Of a stretch of DNA of 64,000 nucleotides, positions 1 to 57,789 are shown piece by piece. Both the position numbers and the translations under genes were made by a program. How positions within the stretch are numbered: the stretch's first letter is position 1; every line of letters begins with the position of its first letter. Source of the DNA: Acanthosoma haemorrhoidale (lineage: Eukaryota > Arthropoda > Insecta > Hemiptera > Acanthosomatidae); NCBI GenBank assembly GCA_930367205.1, contig OV884009.1:124194639-124258638 (forward strand), given 5' to 3'. The notes beneath the pieces are model-generated. The model was not told where the DNA came from. It saw nothing but the letters and a program-made list of their open reading frames with translations, and did no database searches.

Positions 1-330
1 CCTAGCAATGGCCAGTTTTTCCAATGACCAGAGTGTACACATACGCACATGGCTCTCGCGCTCTTGGTCAGCCTCCACTGGGTAGTATCTAGTGACGCGG
101 CTGATGGAAGCACATGGAGTTCTTCCCAAGACTAAGCTTCCTCTTTCGCATTAGAACGGAGGTGACGACGATGTGGATTTGGGAGGTCTCTGGACTGTTT
201 GTAAATAGTGCATACATGAGTGAGCGAATGAAAAACAGTAAATAGGGTATGAATGAGAACATTAATCACAGTTACCGATTGCCCATTAAAATGGACATTG
301 TAATTTTATCGCAATAATGATTGTTGTTGA
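1..330 (+). mobile_element. 3' end of a jockey-like LINE (copy 1)
   Basis: Reading the reverse complement, the stretch matches the repeat at 50640-51000 and the end of the one at 3686-3960. Shared landmarks are CCTCCCAAATCCACAT, the block ATTGCCAGGACTCCCACT-like sequence, CACTCGCTCATT, and a tail rich in ATCACAATTACC. It lies opposite in orientation to the other copies. It enters from the left edge and has no coding content here. Confidence 0.65.
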
Positions 331-573
331 AAAACATATTTTCATATTCCAAATTACCGTTGGAACCAGCGTAGATATTTATTGGCCCAGCTGAACTGGG
401 ATAGTAATTGCAGTGACTTGCAATTTTCAGAATTTCAGTTAAATTAATTATAATTATGTTCCTTTGATAGACTGCTCAGATTAGTTCTCCATTCTTCAGG
501 ATCTGCCTTATTATTCATTCGTGAACGTTAACATCAATCTACCTAATTAACTACCTACTTTTTTTTTTACGGT

Positions 574-1117
574 ATGTCACCCAAAAGTAAAGGGATAGAA
601 AGATTGCACAGCACCCTGAGTGACCACCTGCGGGTATATCACGCGGAAAAGGGTCTGCCGGCGAATGAGGCGATGCCGAAGGTGGTGGCCGCTTACAATC
701 ATTCGATCCACACCACGACAGGGTTCTCCCCGTTCGAGATCCTCTTTGGGCTGCGCGAAAGACGGAGAAATGGGGCAGAGACGGTAGCAGACGAGGGAAT
801 TGCGAGTAATACTGTTGGTTTGAGGAAAATATGTCCGAGAAAGGGTATCGAGGGACAAAGTGAGACGAGTGGAACGGGAAAACCTCAAAGTCCGGGATCG
901 AATGGGGGAACTTAAAATCGGGACTATTGTCTATAAAAAACTAGGGTCAAATAGGAGCAAAGAGCTGGTGCGATATGAGGGCCCATTTAAAGTGGTCGTG
1001 ATTAGGGAACACAACGTCGTGACAATTGAGAGTATGCGACCCCCTAAGAAGCGGCGAAATGTCCACATAGAACAATTAAAACTTCCACCAGGGGGGGAGG
1101 TTGTAGATCAGGAATGA
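574..1117 (+). pseudogene. Gypsy integrase C-terminal remnant (element A)
   Basis: The stretch begins inside the integrase core at SPKSKGIERLHSTL, which includes the third catalytic residue (Glu in GIERLH). It continues through AAYNHSIHTTTGFSPFEILFGL, typical of Ty3/Gypsy integrases. A frame break lies near 790-870; the C-terminal part resumes as 860-1117, ending with VHIEQLKLP, a conserved tail shared with the integrases at 19500 and 22100. Everything upstream of base 570 (gag, protease, RT) is missing, and the junction is a poly-T run. The downstream LTR groups it with the element at 32601-34576. Not functional. Confidence 0.8.
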
Positions 1118-1446
1118 GCTGGAGTGTCCTTGCCCCGTACACGCGAGGAACATTGTAAATAGTAATAGTTAAGTGATTTTTCCCACAGAAGTATTGTTTT
1201 TTTTTTCAAAGTTCAAAGTTTTTTTTTTCAAAGTCAAAGTTTTCTTTTATGTTTTTTTTTACAAGTGACAGTTGGTTTTTACGTTTTATAGGATTAGAGC
1301 TTAATGTGAGGGATTACAGGCTGTGTACGGGCGGGGCTGGCCTTTGCTCCCTTGTAACATGAGTGGAGCGTTATTTGAATGGACTAAGACGTCCGAGTGT
1401 TGGACTTCAAAGTTTGCGAATGGGTGTTCGTAAACTGGTGGGGGCG
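1118..1446 (+). other. 3' non-coding part of element A with polypurine tract
   Basis: Between the pol stop and the LTR there is no ORF. The sequence has several poly-T blocks and ends in GGTGGGGGCG immediately before AGTTATG, the likely polypurine tract that primes plus-strand synthesis. The segment TGAGGGATTACAGGCTGTG recurs in the same place in the elements ending at 21456 and 21562. Confidence 0.6.
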
Positions 1447-1628
1447 AGTTATGTCCAGGTGCCACTAGTGCCCAGCCTTAATCCCCAAACATATGTTATC
1501 TGTATATATGTTTATAGGTAATACCGATAGATAGAGGTATATTGGAATAAATAAAGCAGTCTTGTTACAACGTTCTACGTGTTCTTATTACCAACCTTTC
1601 TTGACTTGTAATTCAATAAACATTAACT
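1447..1628 (+). repeat. 3' LTR of element A (182 bp)
   Basis: Starts AGTTATG and ends ATTAACT, an imperfect inverted terminal repeat. It shares CACTAGTGCCCAGCCTTAAT and the AATAAATAAAGCAGT polyadenylation region with the LTRs at 32601 and 34456. The right flank is a (GA)n tract. Confidence 0.75.
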
Positions 1629-1996
<368 letters not shown>

Positions 1997-3354
1997 AGTG
2001 TTATTTAGGTGTCGGGTTCCGAGAGTGCGACAAAAAGGTTTTTTCTATTTCAAAACTTCTTAAATGATGATTAGTGCCTGCTGTTTGGTTGCAAGTACAT
2101 TTTTCTTTCTGTTACTTTCATTGGCATGATAGGTTGTATACATAACCATTTAGCATTTAGCCTTTCATTGCATCTATTTTTGTATTATCTGTATATTGTA
2201 TTTTATTAATGAAAGATGTACTTCAAGTATAATGTATAATTCAAGTATAATGCGAGTCAAATATAATAGCACAACTCCTACTGTATGCCTCATCTCTGGG
2301 TGCAATATTAATAGTTCTTCATCCAAAGTAAGATTTGTTTTTTTATACAATTTGCAAAACCACTTCAAATAAGTCTTTAAATGATTTACTCTGTACTGGG
2401 GAAAACAACATAATAATTTAATTCCTAATACTCGTTAGCCACACTTTATGACATACCCAAATAAATACCTCTATTTTTTTTTTTAACTAAACTTATAATT
2501 TAGAACAAACTACAATGGCTTAGTTAGGCGGATACTCTCTTATAATAAATTGTTGCGGATTACAATTATAATTCTTTAATTTTTAATGAATCCCGATCCA
2601 CTCCTGTCCCTGCCTCAGATTTAAATAAGGCTGCGTTACTCGATTTACTCCACTTTAAGGTTTACTCGATTAAAACCACATCAGGAGAGAGATTAACCCT
2701 TTACGCAATAAAAGACTTGTACTACTCACATTAGGAAATTAAATCCTTTTATTGATAGCCTGGTTTGATCACAATAGGATATCGAATAAGCAGTTCCCTT
2801 CGTAGTTATGAGCAAAAACAACCTCTCTTACCAAAAACGGATCGGTTGGTTAGTTTAATTATTGGCCATTAAAACAAAATTAATTTGCATATTATATTTC
2901 ACACTAACCGTTATTAGGCAACTTTTTGTATTCTTTCGGCCAGATGAGTAGTACGTTCCATCCTGCGCTAACATGTCATTTCTTTTCGCACTAAGCCGAA
3001 ACCAGAACTTCCGCTCATGGAAGATCGTACAATTGCCGTCTCGATTCTGTTAAAGCATTTTCACACGCCTGATTCCATTACGCTGACGCTGACTGATACT
3101 AAGAAGAAGGATGACAAGACTTTGTTCTGACCCTATTTCCCTGAAAAGTATCTCATGCAAATACTTCACTGTACTTGTTATGAATAAAGGTTTTTATCAG
3201 TTTTTATGAACAATGAAGCTTATTGTGTACCATGAATACACCTTTGGAAGATATTGTTTTAAAATAATTATATATACTCTACCAAGTTTTCCAGAAATGT
3301 TTACAGAGAAAATGCTAAAATAATGGTGACCTTAGTGGAGTAAAAGTTTTATTT
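1997..3354. other. AT-rich stretch, nothing recognised
   Basis: Beyond the second copy of the post-GA unit (to about 2065), only short AT-rich frames without motifs are visible. It lies downstream of the last host exon seen, so it is probably a host intron. Confidence 0.5.
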
Positions 3355-3640
3355 GATGTCTTAATTGCAGCAGGAAGTACAGAAGAAGAACATAATAAAA
3401 GTTTATAAAAAGTTATTTCTGAAGTACAATATATGGGACTTGTTTTTTCATCAACCGGTATTAGACCTGACCCTGCAAAGATAAAGGCTATCAGTGAAAT
3501 TATATCACTGACTTGTAAAATAATTAAAAAGCATTACCGTGTTTTTCAAAAATAACGGCGCCTTTAAGACAATTACATAAGAAACTAAATACATGGACTA
3601 GGAGTAATCAAGAGCAATAAAACAGAAAATAAAAAATCTG
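3355..3640 (+). pseudogene. Gypsy reverse-transcriptase thumb fragment
   Basis: The forward translation shows LIAAGSTEEEHNKSL followed after a stop by YMGLVFSSTGIRPDPAKIKAI, the RT palm-thumb junction of mag/K02A2.6-type Ty3/Gypsy elements. The YxDD box itself is lost. It is probably part of the same damaged element as the integrase at 4050-5035, the two being separated by the LINE 3' end. Confidence 0.55.
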
Positions 3641-3685
3641 GTCACTCATTCATCCATATTAAACATATTTTACTCGTATCTTTCT

Positions 3686-4046
3686 TTATTGTGCAATAAT
3701 TACAATCTGCCTTTTATAAGGCAATAATAATACAGATAAATGATCTCATTCATACCATATTTACAGCATCATTCACTCGCTCATTCATACAATAGGACAT
3801 GATTGGAGAAACTGGCCATTGCCAGGACTCCCACTGTCACGCGTTTATAGTAGGTCACGAGGCCACTGCCGTTTCAGTCTCCGAGGAGGATTATAGGGAT
3901 GAGTGGCGCAGTGCAATGACTGTGCTACAGGATTAGGGTGGTTGGAAAGGCTACTGTGGAATTTCATAAACTTGGAAGGGATGATTTCTTCATTGGAAGG
4001 ATTGGATACGCTTTTTTGCTGTCCCCCATAGCTCTATTCCTGTTAA
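3686..4046 (-). mobile_element. 3' end of a jockey-like LINE (copy 2, internally deleted)
   Basis: Matches 50640-51220 and 57800-58110: shared blocks include GGTCACGAGGCCACTGCCG, GTGCAATGACTGT and TTTTTTGCTGTCCCCCATAG. Read on the minus strand, the right end codes part of the TYGIELWG motif that follows jockey RT domains. A segment present in copy 3 is missing. Confidence 0.65.
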
Positions 4047-4049
4047 ACA

Positions 4050-5035
4050 TATTAAGCCCGCTCGAACTCAAGAGGGCTTCAGCATACAGTGCGATGCTGG
4101 CAAAGATGGATTACGATGCTGTTCATCCGTCAAAAGTAGCCTGGCAAAGGCTCCAGTTCACCAATGGGACCCTCTGGAAAATAACTGGGACCGTGTGCAT
4201 ATTGACCATGCGGGCCCATTCCTAGGATATAATTACCTGCTCCTCATTGATGCAAAATCACGCTGGGCTGAAGTAAAAATCTGCAAAAATGCACCGAATA
4301 CTACAAGTACAATGGAATTATTAAACGAAATGTTTTCAACACACGGCTATCCATTTGTACTAGTATCAGATAACGCATCTATCTTCACTAACGAAATCTT
4401 CAAAAATTATTGCCGAGAAAATGGCATAAAGCAAAAATTCACGGCACCAGGGCACCCAGCCACAAATGGCTTGGCTGAGCGCAACGTGCAGACGTTAAAG
4501 AACCGCCTAAAAACTATGAGCGCAGAAAACTTACCTATGAAACAAAAGATAGAGAAAATACTTCGTCATTATCTATCGGGCAACACCACTGGCCGATGGA
4601 ACATCACCAGCTAAAAAATACCTGACCCGGCAAATAAGAACCAGATTAGACGCTTTACGACCGTTTCACGAGCCAAAATCTGATCAAGTAACCCTGCCAC
4701 GGACCAGATCTCTCCAAGTAGGGGAGAGGGTGAATACCAGATTTTTTATCAACAACAAGGTGGAATGGAGACCAGGAATAATCACCGAAAAGCTGGGAGG
4801 TCTTCATTACATGGTACAGCTTGATGGAGAGAGAAACATAAAACGACACATTGACCAACTTAAAAGATTGGGAGCTAAAAAGGTCGCATTCAAAGAACCC
4901 TTACCAGAATATCATCACCACAACATAGAACAGAGACACGAATATGAGTCTCATCAGCCAAGAGCAATACCAGTACCGCAATCTATACCAGAACCAGAAG
5001 CAACACCAGAACCAGACCATGAAGCACAGCTCTGA
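4050..5035 (+). pseudogene. K02A2.6/mag-like Gypsy integrase and tail (element B)
   Basis: The integrase core is in 4195-4614. First catalytic Asp in HIDHAGPF, second in VLVSDNASIF, Glu in NGLAERNVQT. The lead-in is in another frame, and the core runs into a frame break at about 4600. The rest (4620-5035) carries a basic LQVGERVNTRF/VEWRPG segment and a Pro-Glu-rich tail, ending at a stop just before a non-coding stretch and the LTR. Integration would be its role, but the frame breaks rule out function. The upstream RT fragment at 3355 is its likely partner. Confidence 0.75.
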
Positions 5036-5197
5036 AAATCCGATAGAATAAAAAGACGGCCAGATTACCTACAGGATTATTTAACATACTAGTAAGGTGT
5101 CTCTTAACGATTTTTTTTTTCTTTCCAATGTTCAACTTTTTTTTTATATATATATATATCCTATTTAAATATAAAAAAAATTTTGTGAGGGAGAAAC

Positions 5198-5328
5198 TGT
5201 TGTAACCACTGATGTAACCTACTCCTAATATATATAGTAATCAAGGTTAATCAATGTGATGTTGAATAAAAGTGTACTCAGTAACTGTGTATAACTATAC
5301 TTTATAGTACTTTATTGAAAACCCAACA
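5198..5328 (+). repeat. 3' LTR of element B (131 bp)
   Basis: Starts TGTTGTAACC and ends AACCCAACA. It aligns with the solo LTR at 10733-10870, which is inverted. The TGTTG...CAACA ends and the AATAAAAGTGTA signal are shared. A purine-rich GAGGGAGAAAC directly before it is the probable polypurine tract. Confidence 0.75.
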
Positions 5329-6818
5329 TATACCTTTCAGTCATGTGAGGGAAGCGATAGCTAAACGACTCCAACAATTATAGGACTTTGACCCGCCAAT
5401 GGTCAACGAGTTCATTCGTCATAGATAAATAAATTTCTTAAGTTCTTTACCAATCCTGAGTTTTACAATACATCCCCAGTACCCTTCCCAGGACCTCAAA
5501 ATGCGATCGAAGAGGGCACCAACCAACTAGGTTATGTTAGTTTGTAAGTTGCAGGTCCCTCATTTCGTAACCTGAAGGTGAGCCCGATTTTTTTAGGTAA
5601 AGCTGATCGTAGTAGTTTTTACGATTAGACAATCAGCATTGAGGTTGCCGAAAACAATTGTATCAAATATAAAAAAATGAATTGTACAGTAAGCTCAAGT
5701 TGAATAGTTACCTAAGAGGAAGGATACAGTATATAGTATATAGTATATACTGTATATAGTGTTGCTACAGTATACAGGAGGGGATGGACATTGCAGGAAA
5801 TGTTGACTGATGCACAAACTGTTTTTAATTCCTTTACACTAAAGAATGATGAGTTAGGTCCACGGGTATTATATGACAGTTTAGATAGGTGATTGTTTCA
5901 TAAGAGAAAATCAGCTTCGCGTTTCCGGAACATGTATTTCCATAAGTAACTTTTCAATATGTTTTATAACTTATTTAGTTTCAATACCACCTAACCCTAC
6001 TCCTGTTATATTTTGTTTGGATTGCTCTATTCTTATGAATGTCATCGTTGAACTTGCCAAACCCAAAGCGAGAGGTTTAACGTTAAAATAGATACTGGAC
6101 AATTGTCTTTCGTCTCTATGTGTCTGTCATATGGTTGGGTTATCTCTATTAAATGAACAAAGCCGGCTGACAATATTAATCTAACCTATATAACTTGTGA
6201 CCTAGATGTACTTATTTTATGGTTAATAAATTATTACTATATTCAATCAACCTATGTCTTTCATTCTGACAGTGTCCACTCCAGGACAGTGATAAAATAA
6301 ATATAACAACGGCATACACGCTCGTCAGATTACGCTTTGGAATACACAAAAATATAAAAGTGAAAAAGTACTCAACCGGATGTACTTTCAATCCAATTGT
6401 AATTTAATTCAGTTCAATTCTAACTAATTCAAGATTTCTCATTTAACATTCAACTTATAGCCGGAAAACCTTTTCCTGCTGGAGTGGGAATGCTGAATTT
6501 ATTCTGTATGGCTATCAAGTTCCAATTGAAGGGTGCTAGAACCTAGCCCAATTGAGTGTCTCAGTCTTTTAAGTTATATCAATTATATATGCTATTGTTA
6601 TGAATATTATAATGATTATTTGTTCTTAACTTTCACTTCATCACTATCATCAGCTATGTTTAAAACAAATGTTATGACTGAATTTCAATGTTTATATATT
6701 GTACTTTATATCATCAGCCATGCATATAATTTGCACTAATGTAGTTTTTCTTTTTTAACAAAAACATTCAATCAATCAACTATTTTATGGTTTCACAAAT
6801 TATGTTATTTGTACTTAC
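5329..6818. other. Host intron, nothing recognised
   Basis: AT-rich, with a TATAGTATATAGTATATACTG palindromic patch near 5735-5765. No coding motif or repeat copy could be recognised. Confidence 0.5.
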
Positions 6819-53112
<46,294 letters not shown>

Positions 53113-53439
53113 TGGTTAAACAAGTAGTACACCCATAGCGCATGCGACCAATTTATTAATTCCAACAGTCTACGTATCATCGGCTAGCACTCTTCTCTTA
53201 GTCAAACATTACATATTCCTTTTTGAGAGAAAGATATGTTACATGGACTCATTACTTATAGTTGCCAGATCCCAGAGCGCCTCTAAATTAAAACTAAAAT
53301 AGAATTATAACATAAAACTAAAATATCTACTTATTTATATATACGAGAAAAAAAACTAGAACTAAAAGACTAATTTCTTGCGGTCCTTAAAAATTATATG
53401 AATGCGTTTATGTATCTTGTTCCTGGTCGGTACATAATA

Positions 53440-53750
53440 CAGAACACTTTTTACTAGATTATTGTTGCAACACTTGTAATTTTCCTTTGAGTACTTTCTT
53501 TTACTAAGATATAAATAAAGCCAATGTCAATGGTATCATTTAGTCGGGAGATGTTGGTACGCCTAGGTGAATTTGATAGTATTCCTAGAAATTTATTCTG
53601 TACTCCCTGCAGTTTAAAAAAGTTATCCCAGGTCATACTCCAGGACAGTGAAGCATAGGTTACTGGTCTGATAGGTTGGAGGTCTTTCATAAATTATTTA
53701 TATTTTATAGGCAGTTTAGATGTTTTGCAAAGGAATGGAAACAGCAATGC
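53440..53750 (-). pseudogene. LINE RT C-terminal fragment
   Basis: 78-codon frame with RPVTYASLSWSMTWDNFFK and LQGVQNKFLGILSNSPRRTN, the RPxxxYA...LQxxQNKFLR...NSPR signature at the end of jockey-type RTs. The 5' part is absent. It sits about 330 bases upstream of the host exon 1. Confidence 0.65.
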
Positions 53751-54205
53751 GATGGCAGTCTTGCCTTTTACCGTAATAGACTTTATGTAAGGCATAGCGG
53801 TTAAGCCTACAGCGAAAATTAAGCCAACGTAATTAACAGTCTGGAATCATTCTATTTTGATTGCATAGTGTAAATAACAAACAGATCAACGTGTGGCATT
53901 AGCATTTTTGTCATTACGTAAAAACATTATGTTTTTCTAGTCGAACAAAGATCGATCGGCAAAGCATCTCACTCACTGAGAATATTAACACAAAAAATGT
54001 CAATGGCTACAATATTAACAAAAAACCTATTAAAGCCGTTTAAACAGGAAAAAAATCACTGGCTCTTACCCCATTAAGAGGTGATGGCCGACCGAAGGTT
54101 GTTCCCATAGTTGATAGGTGGCGCTAAGGTCCTAGTGTGAACACTACAAGGCATTACCTGTCAACCGGTTTTCATAATCGGATTCGCTACTTTTTTCAAG
54201 TATTA
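53751..54205. other. Upstream intergenic, nothing recognised
   Basis: No motif; ends at a TATTA site where the mariner begins. Confidence 0.45.
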
Positions 54206-55091
54206 GGGGGACCGGAAAGTAATGTCGTTTTTTTTACATTAAATTCAAACAGATAAATTTTTAACAAGTTTATGTTTTTGATCAATGATGTAATCGCCCT
54301 CGTTATCAGCAACCTTTTGCCATCTAGTGTGCAAATTTTCAATGCCTGATCGATTAAAATCAATTGGTTTTTGAGCAAAATATCTGAAAATGGCATTTTG
54401 GACATCATCCGAATTTTCAAATTTTTAGCGATTGGAATTAATGGAAATTCAATGGCGCAATGTCGGGCGAGTATGGTGGGTGAGGCTGAAGATGAAAAAT
54501 GGGTCCTCTATGATAATCCAAAAATCTCTCTCCTCATGAATCGGCACGAAGTACAGCTAAGCAATGTTTACTCTCAAAAAACGCGCTTTTGTGTGTTTGG
54601 TGGAGTATTCGCGGTGTCGATCATCGCTGATACCTGGAAAAACTGTGAATGCAGATCTTTACAGTGATCAATTGGATCGAGTAAATCAATCTTTAATTGA
54701 AAATTGCCCAGCGATTGTCAATAAAAAAAAGCGTTATTCTGCAACACGATAATGCAAGACTGCGCCTATTTTTTTCACAAGAACCCTGGAAAAAATTAAT
54801 GAATTGGGGTGGGAGATATTACCTCAACCACCATACTCACCCGATATCGGATTTCCATATTCCGATCGTTACATATTCTAAGTGGCAAAAAAATTGAAAA
54901 TTTGCATGATGTCCAATATGCCAACTCCAGATTTTTTGCACAAAAACCAATTGATTTTGATGGATCAGGCATTGAAAATTTTCACACTATATGGCAAAAG
55001 GTGATTAGATTATTGATCAAAAACAAAAACTTGTTAAAAATTTATGTGTTTGCATTTAATGTAAAAAAAACGAGATTACTTTCCGGCCCCC
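54206..55091 (+). mobile_element. Mariner with both ends made of the 3' end
   Basis: 886 bases flanked by TA. The left end starts GGGGGACCGGAAAGTAAT and the right end ends inverted GATTACTTTCCGGCCCCC. The left 220 bases are an inverted, diverged copy of the right 200 bases, both including the transposase C-terminal coding sequence. Confidence 0.75.
54440..55030 (+). pseudogene. Mariner transposase remnant
   Basis: DEKWVLYDNPK is the first catalytic Asp region. ENCPAIVNKK, VILQHDNAR (second Asp) and PIDFDGSGIENFHTIWQK at the C-terminal end follow, in three frames. The N-terminal DNA-binding part is absent, replaced by the inverted segment. Low-level decay throughout. Confidence 0.65.
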
Positions 55092-55259
55092 TAATAAAGC
55101 GTCTTCCAATAGGAACTTTTAAACTTTGACAGTTGATAGCGGCCATATTGTTGAAGCTGCATCTGTTGAATTGGCTGTCATTTATGTAGTCTGTTTTGCC
55201 AAATCGCCATGATTGGATGTAGCATTCAACAACACCTGCAAATGATAAAATTGTTTTAT

Positions 55260-55835
55260 CAATATGGGTGTTCTGTTCGAGCAACGGTCGCCATAACCGT
55301 CCTCCCGAGAGAACTATTCGCAGTGTGGTGGATAAATTTGAGTCCACCGGTTCAGTAAACAATCAACCAACACCCGTACGTCGACAAAACGCAAGATCTG
55401 CCGAAAACGTTGCCACTGTCCGTGAGAGTGTGCAGGTGAATCCGAGACAGTCGATTTCGCGTCGCTCACAAGAACTCGGTCTTTCGCAGACCACAACTTG
55501 GCGAATTTTGCGTCGTGACTTGGGCCTGCACCCGTACAAAATTCAACTGACCCAGGAGCGGTAAACAACCATAGACAACGACGTGTGGTCATCTCACGTG
55601 GAGGTGATGTGAACTGGCCACCGAGATCGTGCGATTTGAGCCCGTTAGACTTTTTCTTGTGGGGTTTTCTTAAGTCGCAGGTCTATGCGAATAAGCCACA
55701 AATCACAGTGGTCCTGAAAGCCAACATAACCCATGCCATCGGTCAAATTCAGCCTGATTTATGCGCCAGAGTCATGGAAAATTGGACATTTCGGATGCGC
55801 GCCACCCAGCGAAGCCGCGGTGGACATTAGCACGA
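55260..55835 (+). pseudogene. Mariner/Tc-like transposase, catalytic core deleted
   Basis: The N-terminal frame (55268-55564, 98 codons) has an HTH-like PPERTIRSVVDKFESTGSV and SRRSQELGLSQTTTWRILRR, as in insect IS630/Tc-type DDE transposases with paired HTH domains. The next frame (55585-55830) has NWPPRSCDLSPLDFFLWGFLK, which is the region of the last acidic residue. The part between, carrying the first two catalytic aspartates, is missing. Confidence 0.65.
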
Positions 55836-57789
55836 TGTTATATTCCATACATAATGGCATCAATAGGCCTTTAAAATGAATAAAAAATTTCGATCATATC
55901 TCACACACACTTTGTTGTTTTTTAATTTAAAGATAGAAAGCCCTTAATGAAAGACCCTTTAGTTACTCATGTATTTTAGGTTAGGGTTTTTAGTGTATTT
56001 GGCTGAAAATTTTAGGTAGTTCGGTTGAGTATATAGTTTGGCTAAATAGTTTACGCCTAGTTTCTGTCTTCTGAATAATTAGAGGGAAGCCCTGATTCAG
56101 CGAAGAGACTCAGCGTAGGGCTTGTTCGGAATGCACAACCTTTATTTAAAGCCAACATGTATCTATTTTTACAAGCTGGAAAGAAAATAATATTAAATAC
56201 AAAAATGTTGTTTTTGTACAATCTTATTCATTGGATAATCCTGTTGTGTATGAGAATTTTCATTTTTATATTTAAGTTGAATATTGTATATTTTAAAAGT
56301 ATGTCAAGAGAAGATTTTTGGCAAGTAATGGATAAATAAATATTCACGTATAGGTACGGACAGGTCCAAATACCGATGTGTTCTTGCGCCGATCTATAAT
56401 AGTCTGGTCCAAACAAGCCAGTTTATATAATTACTTGTTGCAAATAAGAACGACTAGTTGAAGAGTACAATGTGTACTATGTGGTAAAGACACGTTGGCT
56501 TCAAACTGGACTGGGATAAAAAAAAAAAAAATGGCATAATGTTTATTATGAATATCGCAATGAATGAAAAATAATATGAATCAAGTGAGAATTCCCTTCA
56601 CCTACTTCGCGTTTGTGGCTTGGGCTTAAGGTAAAGAGGGGGAGATGGAGGTGGGGGTAAAGGAATGGGAGGAGGAGAGAGTAAAGGATCAGAGTTTGTT
56701 GAGGGGAAATAAGAAGGAGCTGGAGGGAGTAACGGATCGGAGAGTGGTGGGATCAAAGGAGTGGGAGCGGGTGGGGGTATTTGTTTAGCAGAGAATTTTC
56801 TATTAGTTAATAGACCATGAAACTTATGCTCAATGGCATTAAAATGTTTAAAAAATCAGTTTAGTAACTAACTTCTTTTTTTCATTCAATTTTCTCTACA
56901 TATCTGAGAAGCTTTTGATTAAACATTCAGGATTCTTTGCATAATATACCTTTGTTCCATCGTTAAAAGGGATCTTACTTGTAAACCTAGTTATACCTAA
57001 TCTCCTTATTCACTTTAAATATTGGACAAAACTGTCAAGTGCATTGTGTAAATTAAAGTACAATGCATTACATGATGGAGTTCCAAACTTCGCAGTGACA
57101 CTTAAACTGTGTGAAGTTGTAAACATGTTTTCCATATATAATGTAACGTTTCTTAACGCGTTCACACTAAGCCGTATTCTGCCGGTTCGCTTTGTCAACC
57201 AACTAACCCAGTGGTAACCAGAACGAATTCGTTGTCACTTGCAAGATTTCTGAGTCAAGCTAAACGGCTTTTTAATCTGAACACGCAGATTTCCTATTTC
57301 CTCAAGTCGTGACATCAGCGTTCATGTGCGTATTAATGATAATCAGTGTTTAACATTCATGTCCGTACTCAAAATTTTCTAATTCATACTTAGCTTTATT
57401 TTGTTTCAATTCAACATTTTTAAAAAAATACATAACAATTAGGCGATTAGAATTAATTCGAATTTTTATATACTTTTTGTTTTTATGTTATCTTAACTGA
57501 GAACAGTGTGTGTTAAAATGGTAAGACAGATCTAATGTTGACACTGTAAGAAGTAAAGACTTGTGGATACAAGATACCAGGGGATTTTTCACTCAGAACA
57601 TATCAATATTCCTGATTCATTAAACGTTAAACCACTTTACCGAAAACAGCTTCCAAATCTAATATTCGAGATTTAGTTTGTCCACCCGAAATTAAACAAT
57701 CAACTGGTTCCCTCCATATGAAATACTCAACATCGCAGTTTTTCATTTCAAATTACTAATAACGTACGAATAGTCATGACAACTATATT
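55836..57789. other. Intergenic, mostly unassigned
   Basis: Contains the proline-rich minus-strand frame listed separately; 57150-57330 (TTCACACTAAGCCG) resembles 2985-3010 weakly. No gene motif recognised. Confidence 0.4.
56626..56805 (-). other. Short proline-rich minus-strand frame
   Basis: About 58 codons reading with many PPP and PLLPP blocks and ending KPKPQTRSR then stop. It could be the end of an unknown protein, a spliced exon or a purine-rich repeat read as protein. No acceptor could be confirmed and no domain is recognised. Confidence 0.25.
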
